Of a stretch of DNA of 64,000 bases, positions 55,372 through 63,726 are shown piece by piece. The stretch is taken from contig NZ_JAKIRP010000003.1 of the NCBI RefSeq assembly GCF_021646545.1, positions 639,667 to 703,666 on the forward strand. The letters run 5' to 3'. Within the stretch, counting starts at the first letter, position 1; the number at the start of each line of letters is the position of its first letter. The stretch is from Chitinophaga filiformis (lineage in GTDB: Bacteria; Bacteroidota; Bacteroidia; Chitinophagales; Chitinophagaceae). A model generated the notes under the pieces. That model ran no database searches and was not told the origin of the DNA. It was given only the letters and a program-made list of their open reading frames with translations. The position numbers and the translations under genes are program-made.

Positions 55372-56568
55372 ATGGAAAACAAGATCATCAATTTAGGTAT
55401 TTTCGGATTTGGTTGTGTGGGACAAGGGTTATACGAGGTACTCAACAGAACTAAAGGTATCAATGCCCGTATCAAAAAGATATGTATTAAAGATCCTAAC
55501 AAATCGCGTCCTATTGACGCCAGTTACTTTACTACAGATAAAAATGAAATTCTCAACGATCCTACCATTGATGTAGTGGTAGAATTGATCAATGACACTG
55601 AAGCTGCATTTGAAATAGTAAGTACCGCGCTGCGTAATGGCAAAGCAGTAGTGAGCGCCAGCAAACGTATGATCGCGGAAAACCTGCCGGCACTGTATCA
55701 GCTGCAGGTGGAAAACAAAGTACCTTTCCTCTACGAAGCATCCAGCTGCGCAAGTATTCCTATCATCCGTAATCTGGAAGAATACTACGACAATGATCTG
55801 CTGAACGCCGTAGAAGGTATCTGTAACGGTTCTACGAATTACATCCTCACTAAGATATTTGAAGAGAACCTGAGCTTTGAAACCGCGCTGCAACAGGCAC
55901 AGGACAAGGGCTTCGCAGAAACAGATCCTACCCTCGATATTGAAGGATTCGATCCTAAATTCAAGATCGTCATTTTGCTGTTACATGCCTTCGGTACTTT
56001 CGTAAAACCGGAAGAAGTATTCAACTATGGTATCCATCACCTGAACGATTTTGACATACAATTCGCGAAGCAACGTAATTGTACTATTAAACTGATCGGT
56101 AACTGCCGCAGGCAAAACGGACATGTGAATGCATATGTACTGCCACATCTTATCAGAGAGCATAACCTGTTGTATGATGTATACAACGAATACAATGGTA
56201 TCCTGCTGGAGAGTGCATTCACCGATAAACAGTTCTTCGTGGGCAAAGGCGCAGGTGGTACTGCTACCGGCAGTGCTGTGCTGTCAGACATTTCTGCACT
56301 ACTGTATAACTATCGCTACGAGTATAAAAAGATCAAACAATCCAATCAGCCAGCCTTCACGAATGATGTACAACTGAAAGTATATCTGCGTTACCGCACG
56401 GCTGACCAGGTACATCTTGCAGACTTCTATAACATCTCTGAAAAATATGAATCTGCTTCCTACAGCTACGTAGTAGGTGTGATCAACCTGGAGAAGATGA
56501 AAACCGCCACCTGGTTGAAGAACAAGGATGTGAACCTGCTGGTGCTGGAAGAAGAATTTGGACGTTAG
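55372..56568 (+). CDS. Homoserine dehydrogenase
   Basis: A 398-residue enzyme that reduces aspartate semialdehyde to homoserine, the branch point to methionine and threonine. NAD motif GIFGFGCVGQGLYEV at about 9-23, the substrate region YEASSCASIPIIRNLEEYY with GICNGSTNYILTKI, and GFAETDPTLDIEGFD (the catalytic Lys/Asp region) are typical. No ACT domain or aspartokinase fusion is present. It follows the trans-sulfuration gene by 91 bp, within the SAM-controlled transcript. Confidence 0.93.
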   Translation: MENKIINLGIFGFGCVGQGLYEVLNRTKGINARIKKICIKDPNKSRPIDASYFTTDKNEILNDPTIDVVVELINDTEAAFEIVSTALRNGKAVVSASKRMIAENLPALYQLQVENKVPFLYEASSCASIPIIRNLEEYYDNDLLNAVEGICNGSTNYILTKIFEENLSFETALQQAQDKGFAETDPTLDIEGFDPKFKIVILLLHAFGTFVKPEEVFNYGIHHLNDFDIQFAKQRNCTIKLIGNCRRQNGHVNAYVLPHLIREHNLLYDVYNEYNGILLESAFTDKQFFVGKGAGGTATGSAVLSDISALLYNYRYEYKKIKQSNQPAFTNDVQLKVYLRYRTADQVHLADFYNISEKYESASYSYVVGVINLEKMKTATWLKNKDVNLLVLEEEFGR

Positions 56569-56593
56569 TCTTCATTAATCAGCCATATAACGG

Positions 56594-56622
56594 AGGGTAT
56601 CAGTTAGTGCTGATACCCTTTT
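56594..56622 (+). terminator. Terminator after homoserine dehydrogenase
   Basis: AGGGTATCAG pairs perfectly with CTGATACCCT across a 6-nt loop, then a short T-run, 25 bp after the stop codon. Confidence 0.88.
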
Positions 56623-56687
56623 ATTTATAAGTCCATTGTTCCCTCCCAATGGTGGTGCTTTGTATATTTGCATAAAACACCCCACGT

Positions 56688-57050
56688 ATGAAAAACATTG
56701 CTCCAGACATCGATACCTACATTGCAGAGTTTCCGGAAGACGTCCAGGCCCGGTTACAAGAAGTGCGCGCCACAATCCGTAAGGCGGCTCCAGAGGCAAC
56801 AGAGGCCATCAAATACGCCATACCAACCTTTGTATTGAAAGGCAACCTGGTGCACTTTGCAGCATTTAAAAATCATATTGGTTTCTACCCTGCACCAACA
56901 GGTATCAAAGCATTTGAGAAAGAATTGTCAGTATATAAACAGGGAAAAGGTTCTGTACAGTTCCCACTGGATGAGCCCATGCCATTGGCACTGATCACAA
57001 GGATCGTCGAATACAGGGTTAAACAAAATACAGAGAAGAAGAAAAAGTAG
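56688..57050 (+). CDS. DUF1801 (YdhG-like) protein
   Basis: A 120-residue cytosolic protein. DIDTYIAEFPEDVQARLQEVRATI, EAIKYAIPTFVLKGNLVHFAAFKNHIGFYP and KGSVQFPLDEPMPLALI are the DUF1801 motifs in their usual order and length. Members have been called iron chaperones by comparison with frataxin-like folds, which is weakly supported, so no function is given. Single gene. Confidence 0.88.
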   Translation: MKNIAPDIDTYIAEFPEDVQARLQEVRATIRKAAPEATEAIKYAIPTFVLKGNLVHFAAFKNHIGFYPAPTGIKAFEKELSVYKQGKGSVQFPLDEPMPLALITRIVEYRVKQNTEKKKK

Positions 57051-57122
57051 AGGAGATATGAAAAAAGAAGGCTTCAGGAATGCTCAAAGATGATAAGCCA
57101 GCATCTGGTATCCGAATAAATA

Positions 57123-57153
57123 GCAGGCGTATCAGGACTTTTGATACACCTGC
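57123..57153. terminator. Possible hairpin between DUF1801 gene and maf
   Basis: GCAGG-c-GTATCA pairs with TGATAC-a-CCTGC (11 of 12 positions) around a 7-nt loop. It sits between convergent genes but lacks a T-run, so the terminator role is uncertain. Confidence 0.4.
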
Positions 57154-57159
57154 CGCTGA

Positions 57160-57744
57160 TTAATTATTTTCAGCTGTGATAGATTCAAGTGCTTCTACCA
57201 CATTGCTTACTGGTAGCCCCATCACATTATAGAAACAACCGTCAATCCGATCTATTCCCACAGCTCCTATCCACTCCTGGATAGCGTAAGCACCGGCTTT
57301 ATCGTAAGGCTTGTAAGTGTCTACATAATAGGTGATCTGTTCGGTGGTCAGCGATTTAAAATGTACAGCAGTTTCTTTTGAGAACGACAGTTCTTCCTGC
57401 TGTCTTTTAATCACAACTCCGGTAATAACCCTGTGAATCCGGCCGCTGAGTGCAGATAAGATACGGATGGCGTCTTCCCTGTCTTTAGGTTTACCGATAA
57501 TGGTATCATCTAAAACAACAACAGTATCTGCAGTGATGATAATATCATCCGCATTACACAGCGCTGCTACAGCAGCAGACTTCTGTCTGGCAATATGTAC
57601 AGGTACTTCCGGAATAGCCATATCAGCCGGAAAAGTTTCAGCCGTATCTACTACTTTCACTTCAAAAGGAATACCTGCCTGTTCCAGCAGTTGTTTCCTG
57701 CGTGGCGACTGCGAGGCGAGGATCACACGTTTTCCGGTATACAT
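57160..57744 (-). CDS. maf: Maf family nucleoside triphosphate pyrophosphatase
   Basis: A 194-residue house-cleaning enzyme that hydrolyses dTTP/UTP or modified nucleotides. ILASQSPRRKQLLEQAGI is the phosphate-loop start, ITADTVVVLDD carries the catalytic Asp, and KPKDREDAIRIL and AGAYAIQ follow as expected. Its ATG overlaps the stop of the upstream prenyltransferase gene, implying coupled translation. Confidence 0.95.
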   Translation of the reverse strand: MYTGKRVILASQSPRRKQLLEQAGIPFEVKVVDTAETFPADMAIPEVPVHIARQKSAAVAALCNADDIIITADTVVVLDDTIIGKPKDREDAIRILSALSGRIHRVITGVVIKRQQEELSFSKETAVHFKSLTTEQITYYVDTYKPYDKAGAYAIQEWIGAVGIDRIDGCFYNVMGLPVSNVVEALESITAENN

Positions 57745-58685
57745 CAGAGGAATATTTTAAAAAAGATCATAGACAGGATGCCGGTCAGCATCAGCCATTT
57801 TACCAATGAACTTACTTTGTGATAATGTTCCGGCAAATGGGCCTTTTTCAGCAATGTATAAATATAGAAAGCAGGCGCCTGTACAAACACTGCCAGGTAG
57901 ATGATAGCAGGCCACCATCCGATGAAGCCTATTCTTATTTCTACCAGCACAATGAGAATCTGTAAGGCTAATAATAGCATATAACAGATGCGTTTGGCCG
58001 CTTCCACACCCCATACGATGGGAATAGTGCGGCAACCGTCTTTTGCATCGCCTAACATGTCTTCCAGGTCTTTTACTATCTCGCGCACAAGGGAGATAAC
58101 GAAAGCGAACAGGGCGTATACGCCAATGATCTGTATCAGCTTTCTGCCTGCTGGCGACATGATAGCTTCGAAGCTCTCATATATCTGCTTCTCATAAAAA
58201 CCTACTACTACTACTGCGAGGGCTGTCAGCAAGGAGATCAGCACATTGCCGATCAGGATCTGACGCTTGAAGGAAGTGGAATAGAACCAGAGGATCAGCG
58301 AACAAACCACCTGGGTGAGTCCCAGGTAGATCTGGCCGATCTGCCAGGCAACGATAAAACCGATCGACACACCGGCCATATTAAATATGGTGTGCCAGGC
58401 CATGGCCCAGCGACGGTTAATGATCTTATCAAGCACCATCTTTTCAGGTTTGTTGATAATATCTATATTAATATCGAAGTAGTCATTAATGATATTTCCT
58501 GCAGCTGCTATCAACACGGTAGAGAGCGACAACAGAAAAAAGGAAGGCCAGGAAAGAGAAGGCCCTTCTCCGTTATATTCCAGCACCGGCGCTACTACAC
58601 AATATTGCAGCAGGAACTGGGTCAGTGCTATATAGATCAGGTTTGGATATCGGATCAACCTTAAAAAGGCAATCAGCAATTTCAT
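57744..58685 (-). CDS. UbiA-family prenyltransferase
   Basis: A 313-residue membrane enzyme with eight or nine helices. The first Asp-rich motif is NDYFDINID (67-75) and the second is DLEDMLGDAKDGCRT; both bind the Mg-prenyl diphosphate. In Bacteroidota close relatives are annotated as geranylgeranylglycerol-phosphate geranylgeranyltransferase, but the acceptor cannot be decided from the sequence; quinone or heme side-chain attachment are alternatives. It is in an operon with maf and perhaps the KdsC-like gene 55 bp upstream. Confidence 0.88.
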   Translation of the reverse strand: MKLLIAFLRLIRYPNLIYIALTQFLLQYCVVAPVLEYNGEGPSLSWPSFFLLSLSTVLIAAAGNIINDYFDINIDIINKPEKMVLDKIINRRWAMAWHTIFNMAGVSIGFIVAWQIGQIYLGLTQVVCSLILWFYSTSFKRQILIGNVLISLLTALAVVVVGFYEKQIYESFEAIMSPAGRKLIQIIGVYALFAFVISLVREIVKDLEDMLGDAKDGCRTIPIVWGVEAAKRICYMLLLALQILIVLVEIRIGFIGWWPAIIYLAVFVQAPAFYIYTLLKKAHLPEHYHKVSSLVKWLMLTGILSMIFFKIFL

Positions 58686-58740
58686 ACTTTAATAATTGCG
58701 GTAAAAGTAATTCCAGTTACATATCATGTAGCCTCACCCG

Positions 58741-59262
58741 CTAACGGCTGGCGATTTCCTCGTCCATCATCCAGTGATCGTTCAGCTTCAGGACTTTTTC
58801 AATGATCTCCCGCACACAACCATTGCCTCCGTTGATAGGCGATACATACCGGCAGATGCTTTTGATCTCGGGAGCCGCGTCAGCGGGGCAAACCGGTAAG
58901 CCTACCAGTTGCATAGCCCGGTAATCGGGGATGTCATCTCCCATAAATATAATCTCTTCCCAACGCAGGTCATTTTCAAACACATAATCCTGTAGTTTCT
59001 CCTGTTTGTCTAAAACGCCTGTATAGATATCTTTTATGCCCAGGCCCTGTAAGCGGCTGACTACACTTTCAGATCTGCCTCCAGAGATGATCACGACCCG
59101 GTAACCTTTCTTCACCGCCAGCTGTAACGCATAGCCGTCCCTGATATTCATTCTCCGTGATTGCTCTCCATTCGGTAACAACTGCACGGTACCATCGGTC
59201 AGCACGCCATCAACATCAAATACAAAGGTGGAAATAGGTTTAAAAAGAGATAAAATGTTCAT
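58741..59262 (-). CDS. KdsC-like HAD phosphatase
   Basis: A 173-residue haloacid dehalogenase protein. FVFDVDGVLTDG (Asp16 and Asp18) is the catalytic loop, VVIISGGRSE is motif 2 and FMGDDIPDYRAM the metal motif. This is the C0-type HAD layout of KdsC, which dephosphorylates 3-deoxy-manno-octulosonate 8-phosphate for lipopolysaccharide core synthesis. The residues ISGGRS match KdsC well; other sugar phosphates are possible. It precedes the UbiA gene on the same strand. Confidence 0.85.
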   Translation of the reverse strand: MNILSLFKPISTFVFDVDGVLTDGTVQLLPNGEQSRRMNIRDGYALQLAVKKGYRVVIISGGRSESVVSRLQGLGIKDIYTGVLDKQEKLQDYVFENDLRWEEIIFMGDDIPDYRAMQLVGLPVCPADAAPEIKSICRYVSPINGGNGCVREIIEKVLKLNDHWMMDEEIASR

Positions 59263-59285
59263 TGAGAATTAATTAGAACTCGCGA

Positions 59286-59340
59286 ACCAGGGCTCAGGAG
59301 TCAGGATGCTGTATGAAAATCCTGGTTCCTGATCCCTGGT
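59286..59340. repeat. 22-bp imperfect inverted repeat
   Basis: ACCAGGGCTCAGGAGTCAGG... and its partner pair at 19 of 22 positions (arms 59286-59307 and 59319-59340) around an 11-nt loop. It lies between two same-strand genes, 24 bp before the KdsC-like gene. The arms contain repeated CAGGA words. It may be a terminator-like or extragenic palindromic element. Confidence 0.7.
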
Positions 59341-59381
59341 TTCTGATTGAATTTGGCAAAAGTACCACAGATTTTCATATG

Positions 59382-60146
59382 TCAGCTGCGATGAAAATCA
59401 TAAATACTATCTGACATGACCTTATAGATCAATTTCAGGTATTCTTCATTTTCCAGCAGGGCACGATGGCGGGACATAGTGTTTTCATCATTACGCACGG
59501 CCGGGCCTGTCTGAACCGATTCCGGCGGGAATTTCTCCAGCCTGTCAAAGGTTTCCTTTATGATGGGCTGCAGCAAGGTAAAGTCCAGTCCCTCCTTTTC
59601 ACAATAGCGCTTGGCCCTGGCGATCAGGTGATTGGTAAAGTTGTTGCACAGCACAGCCGCCAGGTGCAGCTGAAGACGCTGATGTGAATTAACCTCCTGA
59701 ATATCAGGGCTTATACTTTGTGCTACCGATTTTATCCTACGCATAACCTCATCGTTAGCAGCTTCCAGCAGCAATGGGATGGCGGGATAATTCCGGACTT
59801 CCTTGCGGAGGGATTGCAAGGGATAGATCACACCCGTATTGAGGGAGATCTTCTTAATGGCATCGAGGGGTACTGCTCCGGCAGTATGCACTACAAAACG
59901 TTTTCCCAGTCTCAGCTCGTCGTTTAGCTCAGGGATAGCGGCGTCACTTACGGCCATCAGGTAAAGGTCTGCCTCCATATTAATATCCAGCAGATCGTCT
60001 GTACCGGTAGAATGCAATGATTCTGCCAGCTCAACAGCACTTTCCTTTCTACGGCTGATCACCTGCAGGATCTGGTGACCATGCAGTTTCAATAAATGAC
60101 CAAAACAATGCGCTACATTCCCTGCGCCAATAATTACTATATCCAT
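59382..60146 (-). CDS. Rossmann-fold DUF2520 protein
   Basis: A 254-residue protein. MDIVIIGAGNVAHCFGHLLK is the GxGxxxxxxG nucleotide motif; the C-terminal part (about 130-254, QRLQLHLAAVLCNNFTNHLI, GPAVRNDENTMSRH) is the DUF2520 domain, with the GPxxRxD motif. The arrangement resembles pyrroline-5-carboxylate or ketopantoate reductases, so an NADP-dependent reductase is plausible; the substrate is unknown. Confidence 0.85.
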   Translation of the reverse strand: MDIVIIGAGNVAHCFGHLLKLHGHQILQVISRRKESAVELAESLHSTGTDDLLDINMEADLYLMAVSDAAIPELNDELRLGKRFVVHTAGAVPLDAIKKISLNTGVIYPLQSLRKEVRNYPAIPLLLEAANDEVMRRIKSVAQSISPDIQEVNSHQRLQLHLAAVLCNNFTNHLIARAKRYCEKEGLDFTLLQPIIKETFDRLEKFPPESVQTGPAVRNDENTMSRHRALLENEEYLKLIYKVMSDSIYDFHRS

Positions 60147-60451
60147 TCAGTCTAAGGTTAAATATATATTATGGTGTACCGGTTTTCAAAGAAAGCATGC
60201 GGAGGTATTGCACTCATATCTTTATATGGTCAGATTACTTCGCGTTTTAGCAAGGCTCTTATCCAGCAATTTAAGTATTAAACTGTTAACGGTTCATTTT
60301 TAATGATTTTATCAAAAATATTACATTTACCTTCAATGCGTTGAAACAGTCTTATTTTTTATTCTCAAGCTACTTTTATATACTTGCAAAATTCGTATTT
60401 GTATTTTTTATACGGAATTTTCGTATCTAGTAGCTCATAAAGACGGCATTC
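60147..60451 (+). promoter_or_regulatory. AT-rich leader of topA
   Basis: No gene is seen here. The last 65 bp contain three CGTAT/ATACG words: AATTCGTAT (60390-60398), ATACGGAATT (60410-60419) and TTCGTAT (60420-60426), which together form overlapping inverted repeats just before topA. I see no clear promoter box with a -33 partner. Confidence 0.4.
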
Positions 60452-62806
60452 ATGGCAAAAAATCTAGTAATTGTTGAGTCTCCGGCGAAAGCCAAGACGA
60501 TAGAAAAGATACTGGGCAAAGACTTCGAGGTAAAATCCTGCTTTGGTCACATCCGTGATCTCGAGAAGGATGATATGGGTATCGATATCCCCAATAACTT
60601 TAAACCTAAGTATACTATACCTGAGGATAAAGAGAAGATAGTAAAGGAATTAAAGAAACTTGCGAAGGAAACTGACGAAGTTTGGTTAGCAACGGATGAG
60701 GACCGTGAGGGTGAGGCCATATCATGGCATTTGTGTGAGGTACTGGGTCTTGACCCGGAGGTCACCAAACGTATCGTTTTCCATGAAATTACCAAGCCAG
60801 CCATCGAAAAAGCCGTACAACAACCCCGCCTATTAAATATGGACCTGGTTAATGCCCAGCAGGCCAGGCGTATTCTCGACAGAATAGTAGGTTTTGAATT
60901 GTCTCCTGTGCTCTGGCGTAAGATGAGCATGCGCAATTCATTGTCTGCAGGCCGTGTACAATCTGTAGCGGTAAGACTGATCGTAGAGCGGGAACGTGAG
61001 ATCAATACATTCAATGCCGTTAGCAGTTTTAAGGTTGAAGCCTTCTTCACTGCTAAAGATCTTCAAGGCAAAAATATTACTTTTAAGGCTGAAGGACCAA
61101 CCCGTTTCAAGACTGCTGAAGATGCCGAAAAGTTCCTCCAGCAGTGCGTTGGCGCAGCCTATTCGGTGAAGGATATACAGGTGAAACCTGGTAAGAAATC
61201 GCCTGCCGCCCCATTCACCACTTCTACCCTCCAGCAGGAAGCCAGCCGTAAACTTGGCTATAGTGTTTCCAAAACAATGTTGCTGGCGCAGAAGTTGTAT
61301 GAAAGTGGTAAGATCACATATATGCGTACTGACTCTGTGAACCTGTCAGATACAGCGCTCGCAGATATCCAGAACGCCATTGCCACCAACTACGGACAGA
61401 AATATCATCAACACCGTAAGTTCAAGAACAAAAATGAATCAGCACAGGAGGCGCACGAGGCGATCCGCCCTACCTATATGGAAAATGCGTCTGTTGATGA
61501 CAGTGATACCAAAAAGCTCTATGAACTGATCTGGAAGCGTACCATCGCCAGCCAGATGAGCGACGCGGAACTGGAGAAGACTATTGCTAAAATAGACATC
61601 TCTACCAACCATGAAGAGCTGACAGCCAGTGGTGAAGTACTGAAGTTTGACGGGTTCCTGAAGGTGTATATGGAAGGTAAAGATGATGAAGAACTGAGCG
61701 ATGAAGACGAAGATGACGGTTCTTTACCACCATTGACGGTAAAACAGGTACTTGACCTGAAAGAAATGAAGGCTACCGAGCGTTTTACCCGTCCTGCGCC
61801 ACGTTATACAGAGGCCAGCCTGGTAAAGAAACTGGAAGAACTGGGTATCGGACGTCCATCTACCTACGCTCCTACCATCACCACCGTTCAGAAACGTGGC
61901 TATGTGGAAAAACGTGATAAAGAAGGAGTGAAAAGGGACTTCCGTATCATGAGCCTGAAAGCTGACAAGATCACTAAGATCACCGATACGGAAAATACAG
62001 GCGCTGAAAAGTCAAAGCTGTTCCCGACTGACCTGGGTATGATCGTAACAGACTTCCTGAACCAGTACTTCGGCTCTGTGATGGATTACGGTTTCACCGC
62101 GAAGATCGAAGGAGAATTTGACGAGGTGGCACATGGAAAGAAGATCTGGAACAAGATGCTGAACGACTTCTATACTCCTTTCCATAAAGACGTAGAAAAC
62201 ACGCTGGAAAAGGCAGAAAGAGTAAAAGGCGAACGCCTGCTGGGCACTGATGCCGAAACAGGTAAACCGATCGTGGCACGTATGGGACGTTATGGCCCGA
62301 TGATCCAGATCGGTAAAGCGGAAGACGAGGAGAAGCCGAAATTCGCAAAAATGAAGTCCACTCAAAGTATAGAAACTATTACTTTAGAGGAAGCGATGGA
62401 ACTTTTCAAACTGCCCCGCAACCTGGGTAAGTTTGAGGACGAAGATGTACTGGTGAACATTGGAAGGTTCGGACCTTATGCAGCACACGATAAAAAGTTC
62501 TATTCCCTGAAAAAGGAAATGGACCCTTACACAGTGGAGCTGGATGAAATAGCCCCGCTGATAGTCGAAAAGAGAGCAGCAAAGGATGAACGTACCATAA
62601 AAATTTTCGAAAAAGAGAAGATCCAGATACTGAAAGGCCCCTACGGACCGTATATAAAACAGGGATTGAGGAATTACAAGATACCGAAAGAAAAGATTGA
62701 CACCGCCGCTGACATAACACTGGAAGAAGCTAAAGCCATCATCGAAGATGTCAAAGCCAATCCTCCAAAGAAGAAGGCACCACCGCGGAAGAAGAAGGCG
62801 GAATAA
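60452..62806 (+). CDS. topA: DNA topoisomerase I
   Basis: A 784-residue type IA topoisomerase that removes negative supercoils. The Toprim domain has Glu9 (VIVESPAKAKTIEKIL) and TDEDREGEAISWHL (Asp82, Asp84); the active-site Tyr290 and Arg292 are in ITYMRTDSVNLS. The C-terminal part holds repeat modules (GRYGPMIQIGK, GRFGPYAAHDKKFYSL, GPYGPYIKQGLRNYKIP) instead of Cys4 zinc fingers and ends in a Lys-rich tail. Length is normal for Bacteroidota. Confidence 0.97.
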   Translation: MAKNLVIVESPAKAKTIEKILGKDFEVKSCFGHIRDLEKDDMGIDIPNNFKPKYTIPEDKEKIVKELKKLAKETDEVWLATDEDREGEAISWHLCEVLGLDPEVTKRIVFHEITKPAIEKAVQQPRLLNMDLVNAQQARRILDRIVGFELSPVLWRKMSMRNSLSAGRVQSVAVRLIVEREREINTFNAVSSFKVEAFFTAKDLQGKNITFKAEGPTRFKTAEDAEKFLQQCVGAAYSVKDIQVKPGKKSPAAPFTTSTLQQEASRKLGYSVSKTMLLAQKLYESGKITYMRTDSVNLSDTALADIQNAIATNYGQKYHQHRKFKNKNESAQEAHEAIRPTYMENASVDDSDTKKLYELIWKRTIASQMSDAELEKTIAKIDISTNHEELTASGEVLKFDGFLKVYMEGKDDEELSDEDEDDGSLPPLTVKQVLDLKEMKATERFTRPAPRYTEASLVKKLEELGIGRPSTYAPTITTVQKRGYVEKRDKEGVKRDFRIMSLKADKITKITDTENTGAEKSKLFPTDLGMIVTDFLNQYFGSVMDYGFTAKIEGEFDEVAHGKKIWNKMLNDFYTPFHKDVENTLEKAERVKGERLLGTDAETGKPIVARMGRYGPMIQIGKAEDEEKPKFAKMKSTQSIETITLEEAMELFKLPRNLGKFEDEDVLVNIGRFGPYAAHDKKFYSLKKEMDPYTVELDEIAPLIVEKRAAKDERTIKIFEKEKIQILKGPYGPYIKQGLRNYKIPKEKIDTAADITLEEAKAIIEDVKANPPKKKAPPRKKKAE

Positions 62807-62829
62807 GTGGACACCTGTAGATTCATTTT

Positions 62830-63711
62830 ATGCACGAGACCAAGGAAATAAATGCTTTGTTCCACCTGTTGGATGATCCTGACCAGGAGGTGTATGATAC
62901 TGTTGCCAACAAAATATTGCTGTTTGGAAAAGAGATCATTCCCAACCTCGAGCACTTATGGGAAAACACGGTCGATGAATCCATCCAGGAAAGGATCGAG
63001 CAGCTTATACACCGCGTGCATTATAAAGATTTACAGGTAGCACTGCAGGTATGGAGTAAGACGGAATCGCCTGACCTGTTGCAGGGTTCCATCCTGGTAG
63101 CTCAATACCAGTTTCCGGATATGCAGCCAGGTAACGTTGTAGCCGAAATTGAAAGGATCAAAAGGAATATCTGGCTGGAACTGAATAATTATCTTACCCC
63201 GCTGGAACAGATCAATGTCCTGAACAGCATGATCTATAACTACTTCGGACTGAAAGGTGAAGAAGTAGCCTACGTACGTAAGAACCAGTTCTTCATCAAC
63301 CAGGTGATAGAATCCCGTAAGGGCAACCCGCTGACTAACGGCATCGTATACCAGAGCCTTTGCGCTATGCTGGACCTTCCGGTATATGCTGTAAATATTC
63401 CCCGGCAGTTCATACTGGGTTATTTCGATACTTTCTATGACTTTAGCGAAACGCCCAGACCAGAAGATAACCGGATACTTTTCTTCATTGACCCTATCCA
63501 GGGACAGATCTATTCACACCAGGATGTAGAGGGATACCTGAAACGGATGTCCATTCCAATGACGCCCTCCTACTATCAGCCACAGTCGACCAGGAGAATT
63601 ATACAGTTCCTGCTGGAAGAATTGCTGAAGTGCTTCCAGGATGAAAAGGAAGCGTATAAAAGGGATGAGTTGAGAACGCTGATAAAGTTACTGGGAGATA
63701 AGATGGAATAA
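62830..63711 (+). CDS. Transglutaminase-like protein of the SirB1 type
   Basis: A 293-residue cytosolic protein. The first 70 residues look like HEAT-type helices (LFHLLDDPDQEVYDTVANKI). The following part (about 95-250) has the SirB1_N/transglutaminase-like pattern, with IERIKRNIWLELNNYLTPLEQINVLNSMIYN, NPLTNGIVYQSLCAMLDLPVYAVNIPRQFILGY and a later DPIQG. The catalytic Cys-His-Asp triad of true transglutaminases is not obvious, so activity is uncertain. It starts 23 bp after topA and is probably co-transcribed. Confidence 0.8.
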   Translation: MHETKEINALFHLLDDPDQEVYDTVANKILLFGKEIIPNLEHLWENTVDESIQERIEQLIHRVHYKDLQVALQVWSKTESPDLLQGSILVAQYQFPDMQPGNVVAEIERIKRNIWLELNNYLTPLEQINVLNSMIYNYFGLKGEEVAYVRKNQFFINQVIESRKGNPLTNGIVYQSLCAMLDLPVYAVNIPRQFILGYFDTFYDFSETPRPEDNRILFFIDPIQGQIYSHQDVEGYLKRMSIPMTPSYYQPQSTRRIIQFLLEELLKCFQDEKEAYKRDELRTLIKLLGDKME

Positions 63712-63726
63712 GTACCGTAACTACTA

